Assembly (NCBI GenBank): GCA_049644325.1
Contig: JBARRR010000028.1
Location: 1-22,802, forward strand
DNA length: 22,802 nt
Direction of reading: 5' to 3'
Origin: DASZHA01 sp049644325
Lineage (GTDB): Bacteria; Chloroflexota; Dormibacteria; DASZGP01
In this document: positions 1 to 7,090 of the stretch, one piece after another
Position numbering within the stretch: position 1 is the stretch's first letter
Layout of the letters: each line of letters opens with the position of its first letter
Notes under the pieces: generated by a model
The model's input: only the letters and a program-made list of their open reading frames with translations
Database searches by the model: none
What the model was told of the DNA's origin: nothing
Position numbers and translations under genes: made by a program

Positions 1-1
1 C

Positions 2-379
2 ACCAATATCCGCTTCGTGCTGCCGCACGTAGGCTGCCTGCGATGCAACGGGCTCATCTCCGCGGCGAAATTGCAGGACGAGTCGCGAGGCCGCGGGGAG
101 CGACAGCACAACCGGTATGTCGACGAAGTCCCGGCCCCGAGCGTCATCACCTTCAACACCCTGGCCGCGGCACAGGCGGCGAACGATTTCATGCTAATGA
201 TTGGCGAGCTTATCGAAGAGTCGGCACCAACGGATTACCTGCGAGTGCGACCGCGGGAACGGAAGATGGAACCGGTAGTACCGATCCCGAACAGAGCAGA
301 CTGCCGGGACTGCAGCGAGATTCCGAGCAGCCGGCGCGCCCGTGGGGACGCTGCCGAGCTGCCGCTGCCTCGGCGCTGA
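2..379 (+). CDS. E1/ThiF-family ubiquitin-activating-like protein, C-terminal fragment
   Basis: Only the last 125 residues are in the window, because the reading frame is open at the left edge. The fragment has the C-terminal signature of bacterial E1-like (ThiF/MoeB/HesA) proteins. A first zinc-type CxxC (GCLRCNGLI) is followed by an APSVITFNTLAAAQAAND helix like the E1 fold's 'S.i.....AA..a..' segment, then a second CxxC (DCRDC) and a closing SRRARGD-AELPLP tail. Family knowledge: E1-like proteins adenylate the C-terminus of a ubiquitin-like or sulfur-carrier protein, and the paired CxxC motifs bind Zn. The adenylation site (GxGxxG) and any catalytic Cys are outside the window. The SRRARGD tail resembles E1s of prokaryotic Ub-like (E1-E2-JAB) cassettes, but that is recognition from memory. 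The partner genes would be upstream. The stop lies 155 bp before the tRNA scar, so the gene is cargo of the integrated element. Confidence 0.75.
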   Translation, partial: TNIRFVLPHVGCLRCNGLISAAKLQDESRGRGERQHNRYVDEVPAPSVITFNTLAAAQAANDFMLMIGELIEESAPTDYLRVRPRERKMEPVVPIPNRADCRDCSEIPSSRRARGDAAELPLPRR

Positions 380-467
380 TGGTGTCTACAATCCGGGCGA
401 GATAAGCCGGGCCCGCGGCCTTTACAGAACCGTAGAATCGAGACAGCTCGGCCGAGCGCCGGGTGCG

Positions 468-483
468 ACAGTCTGAGGACTGT
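468..483. repeat. 6-bp perfect inverted repeat near the attachment site
   Basis: ACAGTC-TGAG-GACTGT is a perfect 6-bp stem with a 4-nt loop, about 50 bp inside the element end. It has no T-tract, so it is a poor intrinsic terminator. It could be an arm-type recombinase or excisionase site, or the tail of the E1-like gene's transcript. The function is not determinable from this window. Confidence 0.35.
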
Positions 484-534
484 TGTAATAGCGGCCCTTT
501 GGCTCCGATTCGTATTCAGACGCCGGCAGGCTAC

Positions 535-579
535 TTCCGGAACTGGGTGTCGGGGGTTCGATTCCCTCCGGGCGTACCA
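535..579 (+). other. Attachment-site scar: 3' half of tRNA-Arg(CCG)
   Basis: From 535 the sequence is a textbook tRNA 3' half. It has a 7-nt anticodon loop TTCCGGA (anticodon CCG at 537-539, Arg), 3' anticodon strand ACTGG (542-546), 5-nt variable loop GTGTC (547-551), T-stem GGGGG/CCCTC (552-556 and 564-568) around TTCGATT, 3' acceptor strand CGGGCGT (569-575), discriminator A and encoded CCA (577-579). The bases before 535 (GCTAC) do not pair with ACTGG. No D-arm precedes it, and the expected 5' acceptor strand is absent at the proper distance. Similarity therefore stops exactly at the anticodon loop, the usual crossover region for tyrosine recombinases. It is not a functional tRNA gene. 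The remaining doubt is only whether the intact copy lies upstream. Confidence 0.82.
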
Positions 580-598
580 CCCACCTCCTGGCGCATAC

Positions 599-611
599 TG
601 TGGATCCCACA
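599..611. promoter_or_regulatory. Palindrome TGTGG-ATC-CCACA before the first chromosomal gene
   Basis: This is a perfect 5-bp inverted repeat with a 3-nt centre. It sits immediately after a possible -10 hexamer (CATACT, 594-599) and just before the purine-rich AGGGGAGGGG (611-620), which acts as the ribosome-binding site of the gene at 625. The position, between the putative transcription start and the RBS, suits a repressor operator or a small 5'-UTR hairpin. No known regulator motif was recognised. Confidence 0.35.
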
Positions 612-624
612 GGGGAGGGGTGCA

Positions 625-1686
625 TTGGGGATTGCCGAACACGCCGGTCTCAGCGTCCGAGCCGTTGCCGGTTTGCGTCAGCGCTCCGTCGCGACGAGCC
701 GCGAGGACGCGCCGGCGTGGTTCCGCGCCGCGATGGTCTTCTTCCCACTCTGGATCGTAGGCGGCGCCTACTTCGACACCTGGGCACACCACCATTCCAC
801 GCTGACCACGATCTGGACCGTCCCGCACGGGGTCGTCTTCACCGGGCTGGGGGCTGCCGGCGTCTTCATGGCCGTGTCTTTCCACCGCATTGCCGGTGGG
901 ATCGGAGGGATGCTCAAGGCCATACCCCAGGGTTATGGCCTGGCTGTCGCGGGGTTCGTTATCACCCTCACCGGCGGGATCGGCGACCTCGTCTGGCACG
1001 CCATCTTCGGCGTCGACCAGGGGTTTGGGTCGGTGACCAGCCCCACCCACATCATGACCGGAGCCGGGCTCTGCCTGATGGCAACGGGACCCCTGCGCGG
1101 GGCCTGGTCAGGGAGTGCGAGAAGGATCACGTGGAGCGCACTGGCCTCGGCGACGCTGGTGCTGGCGATGATCTTCTTCTTCGACGAGGCGACCCACCCG
1201 TTCCTCGCCCAATGGGCCTCGCGCGTTTATCCGGTGGCAATGCTCCGGGAGCAGGCGGAACAGCTGGGGACCGTCGAGGTGGCTATCTGGGCCGCAATCA
1301 TCGTGGGCTTCACCCTGCCCCTGGTGCTCCGCTTCGAGATGCCGTTTGGGGCGCTCACCCTGATCCTCGGCGTCACTGGGATCATGACCACGCTGATCGT
1401 GGCGCCCCACCCGGTGCTGGCGGTGGGGGTGGTGGGAGGTCTCGTCGCCGACGAGCTGATACGCGCCCTGCGGCCCTCGCGCGCCCGCCGGTTGCACGTG
1501 CGCGCCTTCGCTGCCGCGGTGCCCGCGGCCATGGCCCTGACCTACTTCTTCGTGCTCAGCCAGGCCGGGGGCGTCTGGTGGCCGGCCAATATCTGGGCGG
1601 GGAGCGTGGTGGCGGCCGGGATTGTTGGGGTCCTGGTGAGCCTTCTCATCCTGCCCGCCCTCAAAACGGAGCGCCCGGCAGCCTAA
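625..1686 (+). CDS. Polytopic membrane protein of unknown function
   Basis: The product has 353 residues if it starts at the TTG at 625. That start is preceded at good spacing by AGGGGAGGGG, and extending further upstream would run into the tRNA scar. ATG 733 is the alternative and would remove a cytoplasmic N-terminal segment of about 36 residues. After that segment the protein is almost entirely hydrophobic, with about ten membrane spans. The first helix carries a conserved-looking GGAYFDTWAHHH stretch, recalling the G-x-x-x-D-x-W-A-H motif I associate with uncharacterised Actinomycetota/Chloroflexota membrane proteins. Other polar residues inside helices (HGVVF, GDLVWHAIFG, DEATHP) include several His that could bind a metal or heme. 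The next gene, 54 bp downstream, is an RnfD-like membrane protein and the two may act together. No enzymatic function can be assigned. Confidence 0.75.
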   Translation: MGIAEHAGLSVRAVAGLRQRSVATSREDAPAWFRAAMVFFPLWIVGGAYFDTWAHHHSTLTTIWTVPHGVVFTGLGAAGVFMAVSFHRIAGGIGGMLKAIPQGYGLAVAGFVITLTGGIGDLVWHAIFGVDQGFGSVTSPTHIMTGAGLCLMATGPLRGAWSGSARRITWSALASATLVLAMIFFFDEATHPFLAQWASRVYPVAMLREQAEQLGTVEVAIWAAIIVGFTLPLVLRFEMPFGALTLILGVTGIMTTLIVAPHPVLAVGVVGGLVADELIRALRPSRARRLHVRAFAAAVPAAMALTYFFVLSQAGGVWWPANIWAGSVVAAGIVGVLVSLLILPALKTERPAA

Positions 1687-1703
1687 CCACGGCCGGCTGC
1701 CGC

Positions 1704-1720
1704 CGGGCGCGATACGCCCG
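1704..1720. repeat. 6-bp hairpin between two membrane-protein genes
   Basis: CGGGCG-CGATA-CGCCCG forms a perfect 6-bp stem with a 5-nt loop in the 54-bp gap between the genes ending at 1686 and starting at 1741. It lacks a T-run. It may be a weak attenuator or an operator just upstream of the possible leaderless promoter at 1729-1734. Confidence 0.3.
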
Positions 1721-1728
1721 AAGCGGCG

Positions 1729-1734
1729 AATATT
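1729..1734 (+). promoter_or_regulatory. Possible -10 element (AATATT) for a leaderless start at 1741
   Basis: AATATT ends exactly 6 nt before ATG 1741, matching the layout seen repeatedly in this window. The first base departs from the TANNNT consensus and no -35 is seen, so this is the weakest member of the set. Confidence 0.3.
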
Positions 1735-1740
1735 CGAGAT

Positions 1741-2808
1741 ATGACGCTGCCCAACTGGAGCGACCCGCGATTCCGTCTGGCCGCGGTGACCATCGCCCTG
1801 CAGGTGCTCGGGCAGACCGTGCTCGGGTTCCAGCTCTCGCTCCCGCAGATCGTGGTCACGATCGCCTTCTGCGCGACGCTGGAGCTGGCCGTGACCTACT
1901 GGCGCCGCCGGGTGGTGGTCTGGCCGTCGAGCGCCATCCTCACCGGCAACAGCATCGCTCTCTTCCTGCGGGCGACCGGCACCCATCACGGTGACTGGTG
2001 GAGCCTGCAGGGGATCGAGTACTTCCTCCTGGCGGCGACTATAGGGCTGCTCTCGAAGTACCTGGTCCGCTGGGGCGGTCAGCACATCTACAACCCTTCG
2101 AACATCGGGCTGGTCGCCGTGCTGCTGCTGGCGGGGCCGACCCGGGTGTTCCCCCAGCCGCTCTGGTGGGGGCCGATGGACCTCCCGGTGGCGCTGGCCT
2201 GGGGGGTGATCGTCCTCGGTGGCATCTGGGTGCTCTGGCGCCTGGGGATGATCCCGATGGTGACCACCTTCCTGATCGCGTTCACGACGCTGATCGCGAT
2301 CTTCGCCGCGCAGGGCCAGTGCTTCTCGGCGGTTTGGCGGGCAACGCCGGTTTGCGGCCCGGACTACTGGATCGGGATCGCCGCCTCTCCAGAGGTGGCC
2401 ATCTTCGTTCTGCTGATGATGTCGGATCCGCGGACGGCGCCCGCCGGACCCATCGGCCGGGCGATCTACGGCGCCGCCACCGCCCTGGTCGCCGCCGCGC
2501 TGATCTACCCCCAGCAGGCGGAGTGGGGGATCAAGCTGGCGCTGCTGGCCGCACTGACCATCGTCTGCTCGTTCGTGCCGCTGATTGAGCGGCTGGAGGC
2601 GGGCCTGATCTCGAGGCGCCTCCGGATCAAGTCTCCGACGACGCCCCCCGCCCGGCTCCGGCCGACCCCTGGGTTGGTCGCGGCGGCCCTGGTGGCGCTG
2701 GCGCTGACGCTGCTGGTGCCGAGCGGTGTGCTGGCCGCGGCCGCCGACCCAAGGGTGGTCGAGGCCGATCGTCCCGGCGCCGCCGGCGCGCCGACCCTTC
2801 AGCAGTAG
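1741..2808 (+). CDS. RnfD/NqrB-like membrane protein
   Basis: This 355-residue integral membrane protein has about nine hydrophobic segments. Two stretches are typical of the RnfABCDGE subunit D / enediyne-cluster UnbU-type family: HIYNPSNIGLV (about residues 115-125) and FVLLMMSDPRTAPAGP (roughly residues 220-235). In true RnfD/NqrB the protein carries covalently bound FMN in an ion-pumping electron-transfer complex. The canonical SGAT FMN-threonine motif is not evident here, and none of rnfA, B, C, E or G is in the window. An orphan role is therefore likely, in electron transfer or as a membrane scaffold. The start ATG lies directly after a possible -10, with no Shine-Dalgarno. After about residue 285 comes a basic/Pro-rich stretch and one more hydrophobic segment before a short soluble tail. 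Confidence 0.72.
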   Translation: MTLPNWSDPRFRLAAVTIALQVLGQTVLGFQLSLPQIVVTIAFCATLELAVTYWRRRVVVWPSSAILTGNSIALFLRATGTHHGDWWSLQGIEYFLLAATIGLLSKYLVRWGGQHIYNPSNIGLVAVLLLAGPTRVFPQPLWWGPMDLPVALAWGVIVLGGIWVLWRLGMIPMVTTFLIAFTTLIAIFAAQGQCFSAVWRATPVCGPDYWIGIAASPEVAIFVLLMMSDPRTAPAGPIGRAIYGAATALVAAALIYPQQAEWGIKLALLAALTIVCSFVPLIERLEAGLISRRLRIKSPTTPPARLRPTPGLVAAALVALALTLLVPSGVLAAAADPRVVEADRPGAAGAPTLQQ

Positions 2809-2880
2809 AGGCGCGCCGAGGTAAGCGGCGGTCACACGCATCCTCACGTTCCATTGCCGGTTCGGCCGGCTTTGATCCGA

Positions 2881-2886
2881 TATGCT
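2881..2886 (+). promoter_or_regulatory. Possible -10 (TATGCT) of the acyl-reductase operon
   Basis: TATGCT sits in the 116-bp gap before the lipid operon and would give a transcript with a leader of about 30 nt containing the AAAGGAGG ribosome-binding site. No convincing -35 lies at 16-18 bp; TTGCCG at 2854-2859 is 21 bp away. Low-confidence call. Confidence 0.3.
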
Positions 2887-2910
2887 GGCCGTTGACGTAA
2901 ACGCAGCCAT

Positions 2911-2918
2911 AAAGGAGG
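2911..2918 (+). promoter_or_regulatory. Strong RBS (AAAGGAGG) that sets a CTG start
   Basis: AAAGGAGG is a near-perfect anti-Shine-Dalgarno match located 6 nt before CTG 2925. The reading frame is closed by TAA at 2910, and no ATG, GTG or TTG exists in frame between there and the Rossmann fold. This site therefore decides the start. Confidence 0.7.
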
Positions 2919-2924
2919 CTGGCA

Positions 2925-5237
2925 CTGGCTCAAACGTCGATTCGACGCGCGTTCGCAGGGAAGACGGTCCTGCTGACGGGGGTGACCGGTTTCCTTGGCA
3001 GCGGTGTGCTCGAAAAGCTGCTGCGCTCAGTCCCCGACGTCGGCAAGATCCTGGTCGTGATCCGGGGCAACCCCAAGTACAGCGGTGAGGACCGGCTGGC
3101 CCGCCGGCTGATGGGCGCAACCGCGTTCGAGGGGCTGCGGGTGTCGATGGGGGCGGAGCTGGCGGAGCTGGCCAAGGCCAAGATCGAGGTCCTCGAGGGT
3201 GACCTGGCGCTGCCCGACTGCGGCTTCGACGCCAGGGCCAAAAAGCGCCTTGGCGACGTCGACATCATGCTTCACTGCGCCGCCACCGTGGTCTTCGACG
3301 CGCCGTTGCGGGAGGCGCTCAACACCAACGTCGAGGGCCCGCGCAAGCTGATCAGGATGATGCGCGAGGCCGGGGCCAAGCCCCGCCTGGTGCACGTGTC
3401 CACCGCCTACGTCTGCGGCGCCCGCCGCGGCGCGGTGCCCGAGCTGCTGCCCGGCGAGCTCCCCGAGGGCCCGGAGTTCGATTGGCGCCAGGAGCTGATC
3501 GACCTCCACGCCACCTCGGAGTCCATCGAGGTCCGGTCGAGGGAGCCCGAGCGGCTGGACGGCTTCCGCAAGGAGGCCAATCGCCAGCTGGGACCGGCCG
3601 GTGGCCCAGAGATCGCGCGGGAGGCCGAGCGGCGCCGGCTGGACTGGGTCAAGAAGCAGCAGGTGGCGCACGGCATTGCCCGAGCCCGCGCGCTTGGCTG
3701 GAACGACGTCTACAACTTCACCAAGGCGCTGGCCGAGAGGGCGGTTTTGGCCGAGGCCGGCGACCTGGAGCTGGCGATCGTGCGCCCCACCATCATCGAG
3801 AGTGCCATGCGCGACCCCGAGCCGGGCTGGCTCGACGGCTTCAAGGTGGCCGAGCCGATCATCCTCGGTTACGCTCGGGGTGAGATCCCCGACTTCCCGG
3901 GACGGGTCGAGGGCGTCCTCGACATTGTCCCCGTCGACTGCGTCGTCAACACGGTGCTGGCGGCCGCCTCGGTCAAGCTCGACGGCGGCAAGCGCGTCTT
4001 CCAGGTCAGCACCGGGAACCGCAACCCGCTGCGCTACGGCTCGATGTTCGCGCTGGTGCGCGACTACTTCCGGGCCCATCCCCTGACCGGGCCCGACGGC
4101 TACCCGATCGCCGCTCCCGATTGGCAGTTCAAGGGCCGCGAACGGCTGGAGGCCCAGGTGCGGCTCGCCGGCCGGGCCCTCAGGGTGGCCAAGGGCCTGT
4201 CCAAGGTGGTCCCGGCGGCGCTGCCCGCCGGCAAGACCCTCCGGAAGCGCGTGCGGCAGTTCGACAAGGTGCTGGAGCAGGCGGCGTACTACGCCGACCT
4301 GTATGGCGACTACGTCGAGATGGAGACGATCTTCGAGGACCACAACACGCTGGCACTGCAGGCCTCCCTCAGCCCCCAGGAGCAGGAGGAGTTCTTCTTC
4401 GACGTCGGCAAGCTGGACTGGTACGACTACCTGATGGACGCCCACTTCCCGTCCGTGACCAAGATGCTCAACCAGATCGAGGACCGTCGCAAGCGCCTCA
4501 CCGTGGCCCCGGTGATGCCCGAGCGGGATGTCGCCCCCCTGCGCCCGGCGGCGGCCTTCTTCGACGTCGACGGCACCATCGTCCGCACCACCGTCGTCCA
4601 CTACTACCTCTGGCTGGAGCTGCGCCAGCGGGCGGTGGCCGAGTGGCCCGCGCTGCTGGGACGGATCGCCCCTGACCTGGTGCTCTGGCAGCGGCTCGAC
4701 AAGAAGAGCCGCGCGGCATTCAACCGCGAGTTCTACCGCGTCTACCGTGGGCTGGACGCCGCCCTGGTCCGCTCCCTGGCCCGTGAGACCCTGGACGAGG
4801 TCACCCTCCCGCGGATGTACCCCAAGGCCGTGCAGGCGATTCGCGCTCACCGCCGCAACGGCACCCGGGTGGTGCTGCTGACGGGAGCGCTCGACTTCAT
4901 CGTCGAGCCCCTGCGGCCGCTGGCCGACGAGATCATCTGCGCCAAGCTGGCCGAGTACCAGGGCGAGTTCACCGGCGCGCTAGAGGAGACGCCCATCGCC
5001 GGCGAGGCGCGGTCTGCCCACATGCGCGCCTGGGCGCAGCAAAACGGCGTCGACCTGGCGGACTGCTGGGCTTACGCCGACAGCGTCTCCGACCTGCCGA
5101 TGCTGACCGCGGTTGGCAACCCGGTGGCGGTGAACCCCGACGAGGCCCTGCTCGAGCAGGCACGCAAGCGCGACTTCGCGATCGCCAACTGGACCATCCC
5201 CCACGACATCGGCCTCAAGCTCCCGGTGAACACGTGA
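2925..5237 (+). CDS. Fatty acyl-CoA reductase fused to HAD-IB hydrolase
   Basis: The product is a two-domain enzyme of 770 residues. The N-terminal extended SDR domain belongs to the male-sterility/fatty acyl reductase (NAD_binding_4) family. It has nucleotide motif TGVTGFLG at residues 18-25, an HVSTAYVCG strand, and catalytic YxxxK as Y263-NFT-K267. Such enzymes reduce acyl-CoA to fatty aldehyde or alcohol with NADPH. The C-terminal part (from about 540) is a HAD-IB phosphatase: motif I D547-V-D549-G-T, motif II LLTGA, and motif III D719-SVS-D723. All catalytic residues are present. The start is inferred as CTG 2925, because the Rossmann strand begins before the first GTG (2982) and AAAGGAGG lies 6 nt upstream. 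The stop overlaps the next gene's GTG by 4 nt (GTGA), so translation is probably coupled. A PlsC-like acyltransferase follows two genes later, and a WS/DGAT lies about 12 kb away. A likely role is making fatty alcohol for wax or ether lipids. Confidence 0.87.
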   Translation: MAQTSIRRAFAGKTVLLTGVTGFLGSGVLEKLLRSVPDVGKILVVIRGNPKYSGEDRLARRLMGATAFEGLRVSMGAELAELAKAKIEVLEGDLALPDCGFDARAKKRLGDVDIMLHCAATVVFDAPLREALNTNVEGPRKLIRMMREAGAKPRLVHVSTAYVCGARRGAVPELLPGELPEGPEFDWRQELIDLHATSESIEVRSREPERLDGFRKEANRQLGPAGGPEIAREAERRRLDWVKKQQVAHGIARARALGWNDVYNFTKALAERAVLAEAGDLELAIVRPTIIESAMRDPEPGWLDGFKVAEPIILGYARGEIPDFPGRVEGVLDIVPVDCVVNTVLAAASVKLDGGKRVFQVSTGNRNPLRYGSMFALVRDYFRAHPLTGPDGYPIAAPDWQFKGRERLEAQVRLAGRALRVAKGLSKVVPAALPAGKTLRKRVRQFDKVLEQAAYYADLYGDYVEMETIFEDHNTLALQASLSPQEQEEFFFDVGKLDWYDYLMDAHFPSVTKMLNQIEDRRKRLTVAPVMPERDVAPLRPAAAFFDVDGTIVRTTVVHYYLWLELRQRAVAEWPALLGRIAPDLVLWQRLDKKSRAAFNREFYRVYRGLDAALVRSLARETLDEVTLPRMYPKAVQAIRAHRRNGTRVVLLTGALDFIVEPLRPLADEIICAKLAEYQGEFTGALEETPIAGEARSAHMRAWAQQNGVDLADCWAYADSVSDLPMLTAVGNPVAVNPDEALLEQARKRDFAIANWTIPHDIGLKLPVNT

Positions 5238-7090
5238 GCGCCGAGCAACGCAAGCGGCGGCCGGCGAAGCCTGTCGCGACTGGCAAGGCCAAGCGACCAG
5301 CCGCCAGGGCGAAGCCAAAGTCGGCGGCCAGCAATGGCGGCGCCAAGCCGATAGTCGCCCCCATCCCGCAGGCCGAGGTCGTAACCCACGAGCGTGAGGG
5401 CGCCGACCAGGTCGAGTCGCCCGCCCCCCCGGCGCCTCGGCCCGGCCCGCCGCCTGGCGGCCATTTCCCGATCGCGCTGCAGGTTGCCCGCGTGGAGAAC
5501 GAGGAGTCGACGGTCACCTCCCCCGGCGCGGTGGTCGAGGTCACCAAGAAGACGCCGCCTCTCCTGGTCCACTCCGGGGAGAGCTTCAAGCGGGTGCGTT
5601 TCCCCGAGGGCACCCGGGTGGTTTACCCGGCGGCGCCACTGCCCGGGCTCGAGGACCCCGACGCCGCCATCGCCCACGCCCTCGATCATCCCCTGAACTC
5701 GGAGCCTCTCAACGCCCTGCTGCGGCCCGGCATGAAGCTGACCATCGCCTTCGACGACATCTCCCTGCCGCTGCCCCCGATGCAGCTGCCGGACGTGCGC
5801 CAGCGGGTCATCGAGGAGGTGCTGACCCGCGCCGCCGCCGCCGGCGTCACCGACGTTGTCCTCATCGCGGCCCTGTCGTTGCACCGTCGCATGACCGACG
5901 CCGAGCTGCGACGGGCCATTGGTGACCGCGTCTTCGACGCCTTTCACCCGCACCGCCTCTACAACCACGACGCCGAGGACCCCGACGAGATGATCGAGGT
6001 CGGGGTCACCGACCAGGGCGAAATCGTCGACATGCCGAAGCGGGCGATGGACTCCGACCTGCTGGTCTACGTCAACATCAACCTCGTCGCCATGGACGGC
6101 GGCCACAAGTCGGTGCCGGTGGGGCTGGGCAGCTACCGGAGCGTGCGCGCCCACCACAACACGCGCACGCTCTACAACTCCCGGTCCTACATGGACCCGC
6201 CGAACTCAGCCATCAGCCATTCGTGCGACCGCCAGGGGAGGCTGCTGGCCGGCCACCTCAAGATCTTCACCATTGAGACCACGCTGAACAACGACACCTT
6301 TAGCGGGCCGCTCCAGTTCCTCCAGCGCCGCGAGAACACGTGGTCGCCCAGGGACCGCGCCGCGTTCTCGGCGCTGCAGCGCACCGTCAACACCGCGCCG
6401 GACAAGCAGGTTCGCGACATCTTCCACGGCATCACCTCGCCGTACAAGATGACCAGCGTGCAGGCGGGGGAGACGGAGGCCGTCCACGAGTCGACCCTGA
6501 CCAACTTCCACCGCCAGCAGCTGGTGCCGGTGCAGGGCCAGGCCGACGTGATGGTGGCGGGCATCCCGTACATCAGCCCCTACAACGTCAACAGCATCCT
6601 CAACCCGATCCTGGTCAATTGCATGGCCCTGGGCTATTTCTTCAACCTCTACCGCGGCAAGCCGCTGGTCCGCGAGGGCGGGGTGATGATCGCCTTCCAC
6701 CCGGTCAAGTACGAGTGGCACCCGATCCATCACCCCAGCTATGTCGACTTTTACGACACCGTGCTGTCGGAGACCCTGGACCCGGTCGAGATCGAGGCGC
6801 GGTACGAGGAGGACTTCGCCTACGACCCCTGGTACCGCCACCTGTACCGGACCAGCCACGCCTACCACGGCGTACATCCCTTCTACATGTGGTACTGGGC
6901 GGCCGACGGCATGCGCCACGTGGCCCGCACCATCTTCGTCGGCGGCGACCCCAAGACCACCCACCACATGGGCTTCATGTCGGCCTCCAGCCTTGACGAC
7001 GCGCTGGAGATGGCTTCGGACATCGTCGGCAACCACCCGTCGATCACGTACATGCACGCGCCCCCGTTAATGCTGTGCGACGTGACCTGA
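5234..7090 (+). CDS. LarA-like (DUF2088) protein with long basic N-terminal tail
   Basis: The product has 618 residues, clearly longer than classic lactate racemase LarA (about 425). Residues 1 to about 90 are Lys/Arg/Ala/Pro-rich and probably disordered. From about 115 the protein follows the LarA N-terminal fold. LarA's catalytic His108 corresponds to H217 (LSLHRRMTDAEL), the pincer-cofactor lysine K184 to K292 (GGHKSV), and nickel-ligand H200 to H308. The position equivalent to H174, ten residues before the lysine, is not His. The C-terminal part is rich in His, Tyr and Trp (for example HGVHPFYMWYW) and has no function I recognise. No larB, larC or larE for cofactor synthesis is in the window. 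It sits between an acyl reductase and an acyltransferase, overlapping both (4 nt and 16 nt), so a lipid substrate is more plausible than lactate. Family assignment is fairly sure; the reaction is unknown. Confidence 0.75.
   Translation: MSAEQRKRRPAKPVATGKAKRPAARAKPKSAASNGGAKPIVAPIPQAEVVTHEREGADQVESPAPPAPRPGPPPGGHFPIALQVARVENEESTVTSPGAVVEVTKKTPPLLVHSGESFKRVRFPEGTRVVYPAAPLPGLEDPDAAIAHALDHPLNSEPLNALLRPGMKLTIAFDDISLPLPPMQLPDVRQRVIEEVLTRAAAAGVTDVVLIAALSLHRRMTDAELRRAIGDRVFDAFHPHRLYNHDAEDPDEMIEVGVTDQGEIVDMPKRAMDSDLLVYVNINLVAMDGGHKSVPVGLGSYRSVRAHHNTRTLYNSRSYMDPPNSAISHSCDRQGRLLAGHLKIFTIETTLNNDTFSGPLQFLQRRENTWSPRDRAAFSALQRTVNTAPDKQVRDIFHGITSPYKMTSVQAGETEAVHESTLTNFHRQQLVPVQGQADVMVAGIPYISPYNVNSILNPILVNCMALGYFFNLYRGKPLVREGGVMIAFHPVKYEWHPIHHPSYVDFYDTVLSETLDPVEIEARYEEDFAYDPWYRHLYRTSHAYHGVHPFYMWYWAADGMRHVARTIFVGGDPKTTHHMGFMSASSLDDALEMASDIVGNHPSITYMHAPPLMLCDVT

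Larger units (their letters stand above)
1..534. mobile_element. Right-hand end of an integrated element (inferred)
   Basis: This is the part of the window to the left of an orphan tRNA-Arg 3' half at 535-579. After tRNA-targeted integration, the element lies between the intact tRNA and the duplicated 3' half. With the fragment in plus orientation, the element must be on its left. What is visible is the end of an E1/ThiF-like gene (to 379) and about 155 bp of non-coding DNA (380-534) containing a perfect 6-bp inverted repeat at 468-483. No integrase is visible here; it would be further left or next to the intact tRNA. That this is an element end is inference from the tRNA scar. Confidence 0.6.

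Noticed and set aside
336..579. Intron-containing tRNA-Arg using GCGCCCG at 336-342 as 5' acceptor strand
   Set aside because: GCGCCCG can pair with 569-575, but it lies inside the codons for the conserved SRRARGD tail, is not followed by a D-arm, and no CCAGT anticodon strand or group I intron core was found before 535.
463..624. Extension of the first membrane protein to GTG 463
   Set aside because: The extra 54 residues translate the tRNA half and element DNA and have no membrane-protein character. TTG 625 has a strong Shine-Dalgarno.
422..625. Minus-strand frame encoding a GIEPPTP-type peptide
   Set aside because: The RPEGIEPPTP stretch is simply the antisense translation of the tRNA T-arm/acceptor at 545-579, a well-known source of false protein predictions. 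It supports the tRNA scar, not a gene.
600..1994. Plus-strand frame of 464 codons across the two membrane-protein genes
   Set aside because: Arg/Gly/Pro/His-rich frame-shifted translation of the hydrophobic genes, with no domain.
1108..3120. Long minus-strand frame of 670 codons
   Set aside because: It is antisense to two clear membrane-protein genes, rich in Arg/Gly/Pro/His, with no recognisable domain. A GC-rich shadow.
3027..4850. Long minus-strand frame of 607 codons
   Set aside because: Antisense shadow of the acyl reductase, which has intact motifs in its own frame.
5072..6157. Minus-strand frame opposite the LarA-like gene
   Set aside because: Composition and lack of motifs mark it as a shadow. 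The plus frame carries the LarA-like residues.
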